From: Pseudomonadota bacterium | GTDB lineage: Bacteria; Pseudomonadota; Alphaproteobacteria; Micropepsales; Micropepsaceae | Length of the DNA stretch: 18,038 nucleotides | Assembly (NCBI GenBank): GCA_021808875.1 | Contig: JAKBAU010000035.1 | Coordinates: 1 to 18,038 of the forward strand | Direction of reading: 5' to 3' | The notes under the pieces: generated by a model | Database searches by the model: none | Told to the model about the DNA's origin: nothing | Seen by the model: the letters and a program-made list of their open reading frames with translations, nothing else | Shown here: positions 14,738 to 18,038 of the stretch, one piece after another | Layout of the letters: each line of letters starts with the position of its first letter | How positions within the stretch are numbered: position 1 is the stretch's first letter | Translations under genes and position numbers: made by a program

Positions 14738-16285
14738 CTACTCCCACTCGATTGTGCCGGGAGGTTTTGAGGTGACATCGTAGACGACGCGATTGATGCC
14801 ACGGACCTCGTTGACGATGCGTGTTGCGGTCCGAGACAAGAACGCGTGGCTGAAGGGATAACTATCCGCAGTCATTCCATCCGTCGATGTCACCGCTCTC
14901 AGCGCACAGACGTAATCGTAGGTACGATCGTCACCCATCACCCCAACCGTCCTGACCGGTAACAAGACGGCAAATGCCTGCCAGATCTCGTCATAGAGAC
15001 CCGCATTGCGAATCTCCTCCAGATAAATGGTGTCGGCACGGCGCAGGATTTCAAGTTTCTCGCTGGTGATCTCTCCAGGAATGCGGATGGCGAGACCCGG
15101 GCCGGGAAAGGGGTGGCGTCCGACAAAATGGGCGGGCAGCCCAAGCTCCCGGCCAAGCGCGCGCACTTCATCCTTGAAGAGTTCGCGTAATGGTTCGACC
15201 AGTTTCATCTTCATGCGCGCGGGCAGGCCACCGACGTTATGGTGCGATTTGATCGTAACCGACGGGCCGCCAGTCGCAGAGACGCTCTCGATGACGTCAG
15301 GATAAAGCGTTCCTTGGGCCAGAAATTCCGTACCGCCGATCCTTTCCGCCTCTCCATCAAACACGTCGATAAAGGTCGAGCCTATGATTTTGCGCTTCTG
15401 CTCTGGATCGCTCACACCCTCAAGACGTTTAAGAAACAGCTCTCTGGCATCTGCGTGCACCAGTGGGATATTGTAGTGGCCACGAAACAGTGAGACCACT
15501 TCTTCTGCTTCGCCCGCTCGCATAAGGCCGGTATCCACAAAAATGCAGGTCAACTGATCGCCGATGGCTTCGTGGATGAGCACAGCGGCCACTGAGGAAT
15601 CAACGCCGCCGGATAACCCGCAGATGACGCGGTTCTTGCCAACCTGGGCCCGGATCTTGGCGATCTCGTGGGTACGGAACGCTTTCATACTCCAGTCGGC
15701 GGGGATGTTTGCCACCGCTTGTACAAAATTGCTGAGCAGCGCGGTGCCACGCGGGGTATGCACGACTTCGGGATGAAACTGCACACCGTAAAGCTTGCGT
15801 TGCTCATCGGCGATCGCCGCGAACGGCGCACCATGACTGACGGCGATGGGATGAAAGCCTCTGGGCAGAACGGTTACTTTATCGCCATGGCTCATCCAGA
15901 CCTGGTCGTTGGCGCCCAATGCCCAGACACCCTCAAACAAAGGAGACTGGCCCACGATTTCGAGATCTGCGCGTCCGAATTCGCGGGTGCCATCGCCTTC
16001 GACCTTGCCGCCAAGCTGGGCAACCATGGTCTGCTGGCCGTAGCATATACCCAGAACCGGCACGCCCATCTCAAACACCGCCTGTGGTGCACGCGGTGTT
16101 CCGGGCTCTGTCACGCTCGCCGGTCCCCCGGAGAGGATGATGGCCTTTGGCGGGCTCTCTTTCAAAGCCGCGTCGGCCTTATTGAAGGGAACGATTTCGC
16201 AGTAGACGCCACCTTCGCGCACACGCCGTGCGATCAGCTGTGTCACCTGCGAGCCGAAATCGATAACAAGAACTGGTGCCGCCAT
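14738..16285 (-). CDS. guaA: GMP synthase (glutamine-hydrolysing)
   Basis: Last step of GMP synthesis: XMP + ATP + glutamine to GMP + AMP + PPi + glutamate, in the cytosol. 515 residues, normal length. An N-terminal class I glutamine amidotransferase domain carries the nucleophile C81 in GICYGQQ and H171/E173 in FHPEV. The ATP-pyrophosphatase domain has the P-loop SGGVDSS (225-231). The C-terminal dimerisation/XMP-binding domain ends in the family's usual KPPGTIEWE. The start [13 protein letters not shown] fits the family, although no good Shine-Dalgarno precedes it. It follows the TPR gene by 24 bp, so it is probably cotranscribed with it. Its 3' end seems to have served as an island insertion site, without damage to the protein. 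Confidence 0.97.
   Translation of the reverse strand: MAAPVLVIDFGSQVTQLIARRVREGGVYCEIVPFNKADAALKESPPKAIILSGGPASVTEPGTPRAPQAVFEMGVPVLGICYGQQTMVAQLGGKVEGDGTREFGRADLEIVGQSPLFEGVWALGANDQVWMSHGDKVTVLPRGFHPIAVSHGAPFAAIADEQRKLYGVQFHPEVVHTPRGTALLSNFVQAVANIPADWSMKAFRTHEIAKIRAQVGKNRVICGLSGGVDSSVAAVLIHEAIGDQLTCIFVDTGLMRAGEAEEVVSLFRGHYNIPLVHADARELFLKRLEGVSDPEQKRKIIGSTFIDVFDGEAERIGGTEFLAQGTLYPDVIESVSATGGPSVTIKSHHNVGGLPARMKMKLVEPLRELFKDEVRALGRELGLPAHFVGRHPFPGPGLAIRIPGEITSEKLEILRRADTIYLEEIRNAGLYDEIWQAFAVLLPVRTVGVMGDDRTYDYVCALRAVTSTDGMTADSYPFSHAFLSRTATRIVNEVRGINRVVYDVTSKPPGTIEWE
14740..14755 (-). other. guaA 3' end, candidate attachment site
   Basis: ACTCCCACTCGATTGT overlaps the last codons of guaA (Thr-Ile-Glu-Trp-Glu) and reaches into the stop codon TAG (14738-14740). 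It pairs with the direct copy at 11429-11444. Confidence 0.55.
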
Positions 16286-16309
16286 GAGGGCGAGCCTATA
16301 GGGGCACCC

Positions 16310-16783
16310 TTAGCGCTTGTCCAGCGAGGCCTTATTTGCAGCCTCCTTTGGAGCGCTCGGTGGGGACGACAGCGCGGCCGCAAGTTCCTGGGTCTGCGGA
16401 CAGTGTGCACCGCAGACGGTGTGCAGGCGGGTAAGGTAGCCCTCGGCACCACTGCGATCGCCGAGGGCAAGGTCGATTTTGCCGGCGCCTGCCAGGGCGG
16501 GGACCATTTTGGGATTGAGGTAAAGCGCCTCGGCGAAATATTTCCGTGCGAAATGATTTTCCCCGTGGCGCGCGTAGAACTGAGCGAGGGTGAGGTAACT
16601 TTGCGCGCGCGACGGCTTGGCTACCACGGCGGCCTGATAGAGCATGCTTGCTTCGTCCATATGGCCCGCAAGTTCCGCGGCATGGGCGCGCTGATCGAGT
16701 CGCTCGGGTGATGCGGCCTGGGACGGCACGCTGGCCAATACCGCCAGAACTGCTGCTGCGGCGGCGAGACGAATGTGATGCAC
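16310..16783 (-). CDS. exported TPR-repeat protein
   Basis: 157 residues from GTG at 16783, with GAAGGAG seven bases upstream. Residues 1-23 form a signal peptide (MHHIRLAAAAAVLAVLASVP, cut after SQA), so the protein is probably periplasmic. Two or three TPR-like helical hairpins follow: about 28-60, 61-94 (SYLTLAQFYARHGENHFARK, then FAEALYLNP) and 95-120. A Cys pair C124-x3-C128 (VCGAHC) after the repeats could form a disulphide in the periplasm. The tail is low in complexity. TPR proteins hold other proteins; the partner is unknown. It lies 31 bp after the methyltransferase gene and 24 bp before guaA. Confidence 0.85.
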   Translation of the reverse strand: MHHIRLAAAAAVLAVLASVPSQAASPERLDQRAHAAELAGHMDEASMLYQAAVVAKPSRAQSYLTLAQFYARHGENHFARKYFAEALYLNPKMVPALAGAGKIDLALGDRSGAEGYLTRLHTVCGAHCPQTQELAAALSSPPSAPKEAANKASLDKR

Positions 16784-16814
16784 CTTATACTCCTTCGCTC
16801 TAGCGCTCGGGGGA

Positions 16815-18038
16815 TCAGCCCCGGGTCAGTATTGCTGTAAAAAAGCCGTCCGTCTGCGTCATATAAGGGCTGGCTTGAAAGAATTCACCTATGCCCGTCA
16901 AGGGGGGGTGGTTCGGCAGCTGGCTCCAGATCGACATCGCGGCAATGACGGTAAAGTTTGGATGGCGGGCACGGAAGGCGGCGATCCGCCGCTCATTTTC
17001 GCAGCTCAGTACCGAGCAGGTCGCATAGACCAGCCGCCCGCCGGGGCCGAGGAGCCCAGCGCCCCGCTCCAAAAGCTCATCCTGCTGCCTTGCGAGCTCG
17101 GCAAGGCGTTCGGGGGTAAGACGCCATTTCTGATCGGGCTGCCGCCGCCATGTTCCACTTCCTGAGCAGGGGGCATCGATGAGCACGCGGTCGAACAGGC
17201 CCTTTGGTTCCGGTGAGGCATGGATAATGGTCGCGCCCGCCCGGGCGGCACGCGGTCGCAGCTGGGCGAGACGATTGGGGGCGATGTCACAGGCGATGAT
17301 CTGCCCCTGGTCTTGCATGAGGGCTGCCAGTGCCAGAGATTTGCCGCCTGCTCCAGCCGCCAGATCGCACACCCGCATCCCGGGCCGCACATCGGTCAGC
17401 ATGCAGGCGATCTGTGCGGCTTCATCCTGGAACTCGAAGGCCCCATCGCCAAAAAGCGCTGTACGTTCCAGCCCAGATGCGCCCGGCGGGATTCTAAGTC
17501 CTGTGGCAGCGTACGGAGCTGGTGCGGCAGCAAAGCCCTGGGCGATCAATGCTTCCGCGAGGTGGTCACGTTCGGCCTTGAGCGTATTGACCCTGAGATC
17601 AATGGGTGCGCGCTGCTGCATGGCGGCCATTTCAGGGATGAGATCGGTGCCAAATCTCTGCCGCAGTTCCTCTTCCAGAAAGGGTGGAAACTCGGCTTCC
17701 ACCCAAAGCGGCGGACGCTGTGATGGCGGTGCTTCCAGCGCTCGTATGTCGGCCTCGCAAAGGGGGGGCGGGCCATGTGCTACCCCTGAAAACAGCGCGT
17801 GAACATCCGCGCCCTCTGCCAGCAAGGAGCCGATCATGAGTGCTCGAGGGTCCTCGCTGCCCATCCGAAATGAATGATGCGCCCGCCCGCGGTAAACGGC
17901 GAAGACATGAGCAGCGACTGCTGCACGATCCTTGGAACCTGCGTAACGGCGATTGCGAAAATATTGGCGCAAGGCTCGGTCCACGGGAAACCCCGAGCTC
18001 ACAAGGCTTTCCAGTATTTCAATGGCAGCCTGGATACG
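16815..18038 (-). CDS. RsmB/NOP-family RNA cytosine-C5 methyltransferase, 5' end missing
   Basis: SAM-dependent methyltransferase that would make m5C in rRNA (Fmu/RsmB-like). A GTG at 18002 would give 395 residues, but the frame stays open to the window edge and the extra codons (RIQAAIEILESLV) continue the family's N-terminal helix, so the real start lies outside, probably only a few codons away. Counting from 18002: the SAM-binding motif VCDLAAGAGGKSLAL (211-225), motif IV DAPCSGSGTWRR with the release Cys C279, and motif VI YATCS with the catalytic Cys C329, both present. There is no NusB-like N-terminal domain, so the exact substrate base may differ from E. coli RsmB. First visible gene of the operon leading to guaA. 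Confidence 0.92.
   Translation of the reverse strand, partial: RIQAAIEILESLVSSGFPVDRALRQYFRNRRYAGSKDRAAVAAHVFAVYRGRAHHSFRMGSEDPRALMIGSLLAEGADVHALFSGVAHGPPPLCEADIRALEAPPSQRPPLWVEAEFPPFLEEELRQRFGTDLIPEMAAMQQRAPIDLRVNTLKAERDHLAEALIAQGFAAAPAPYAATGLRIPPGASGLERTALFGDGAFEFQDEAAQIACMLTDVRPGMRVCDLAAGAGGKSLALAALMQDQGQIIACDIAPNRLAQLRPRAARAGATIIHASPEPKGLFDRVLIDAPCSGSGTWRRQPDQKWRLTPERLAELARQQDELLERGAGLLGPGGRLVYATCSVLSCENERRIAAFRARHPNFTVIAAMSIWSQLPNHPPLTGIGEFFQASPYMTQTDGFFTAILTRG

Noticed and set aside
15668..16711. 347-codon plus-strand frame across guaA and the TPR gene
   Set aside because: Antisense to two well supported genes; Arg/Gly/Cys-rich translation without motifs.
1..18038. CRISPR arrays, tRNA or rRNA genes, defence or secondary-metabolite clusters
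   Set aside because: No regular repeat-spacer pattern, no tRNA-like cloverleaf and no rRNA sequence was seen; the only defence-like module is vapBC.

Overview
The window looks like an alphaproteobacterial chromosome, probably a rhizobial or related lineage. It is GC-rich and carries a full-length cyclic beta-1,2-glucan synthase (NdvB/ChvB/Cgs type), alphaproteobacterial-style small hypothetical genes, and an rRNA methyltransferase - TPR protein - guaA operon. The assignment rests on gene content only; there is no rRNA or tRNA gene to anchor taxonomy.

Left region (1-2480). Nearly everything is on the minus strand. From the right there is a CspA-family cold-shock gene with a long, structured 5' leader, then a 60-residue protein that resembles ribosome modulation factor, then a string of very short genes (two overlapping by 16 bp, each with its own good Shine-Dalgarno). 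The start of an alpha/beta-hydrolase (esterase) gene runs off the left edge. Stretches between these are gene-poor and may be decayed.

Centre (2476-11115). One giant plus-strand gene, ndvB, takes almost half the window. It encodes a membrane glucosyltransferase (GT84) fused to a GH94-type phosphorylase and should make periplasmic cyclic glucans. It is divergent from csp; the start codon is ambiguous.

Accessory block (about 11120-14740). This holds a truncated GIY-YIG nuclease remnant with a REP-like palindrome, an AT-richer gene-poor stretch, a VapBC-type toxin-antitoxin pair with a readable promoter/operator, the last 50 or so residues of an MFS transporter with its terminator still in place, and a complete-ended IS66-like insertion sequence (1749 bp, 23-bp inverted repeats, perfect 8-bp target duplication) whose transposase gene is frameshifted. 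The block is bracketed by two directly repeated copies of the guaA 3' end (11429-11444 and 14740-14755, 15/16 identical). Both copies encode the same GuaA C-terminus with synonymous changes and different stop codons. Four CTACG repeats spaced exactly 10 bp lie beside the guaA-proximal copy. I read this as the eroded remains of a genomic island integrated at guaA, with its integrase lost.

Right region (14738-18038). A minus-strand housekeeping operon: an RsmB/NOP-family RNA m5C methyltransferase (5' end beyond the window), a small exported TPR protein, and guaA (GMP synthase), separated by 31 and 24 bp.
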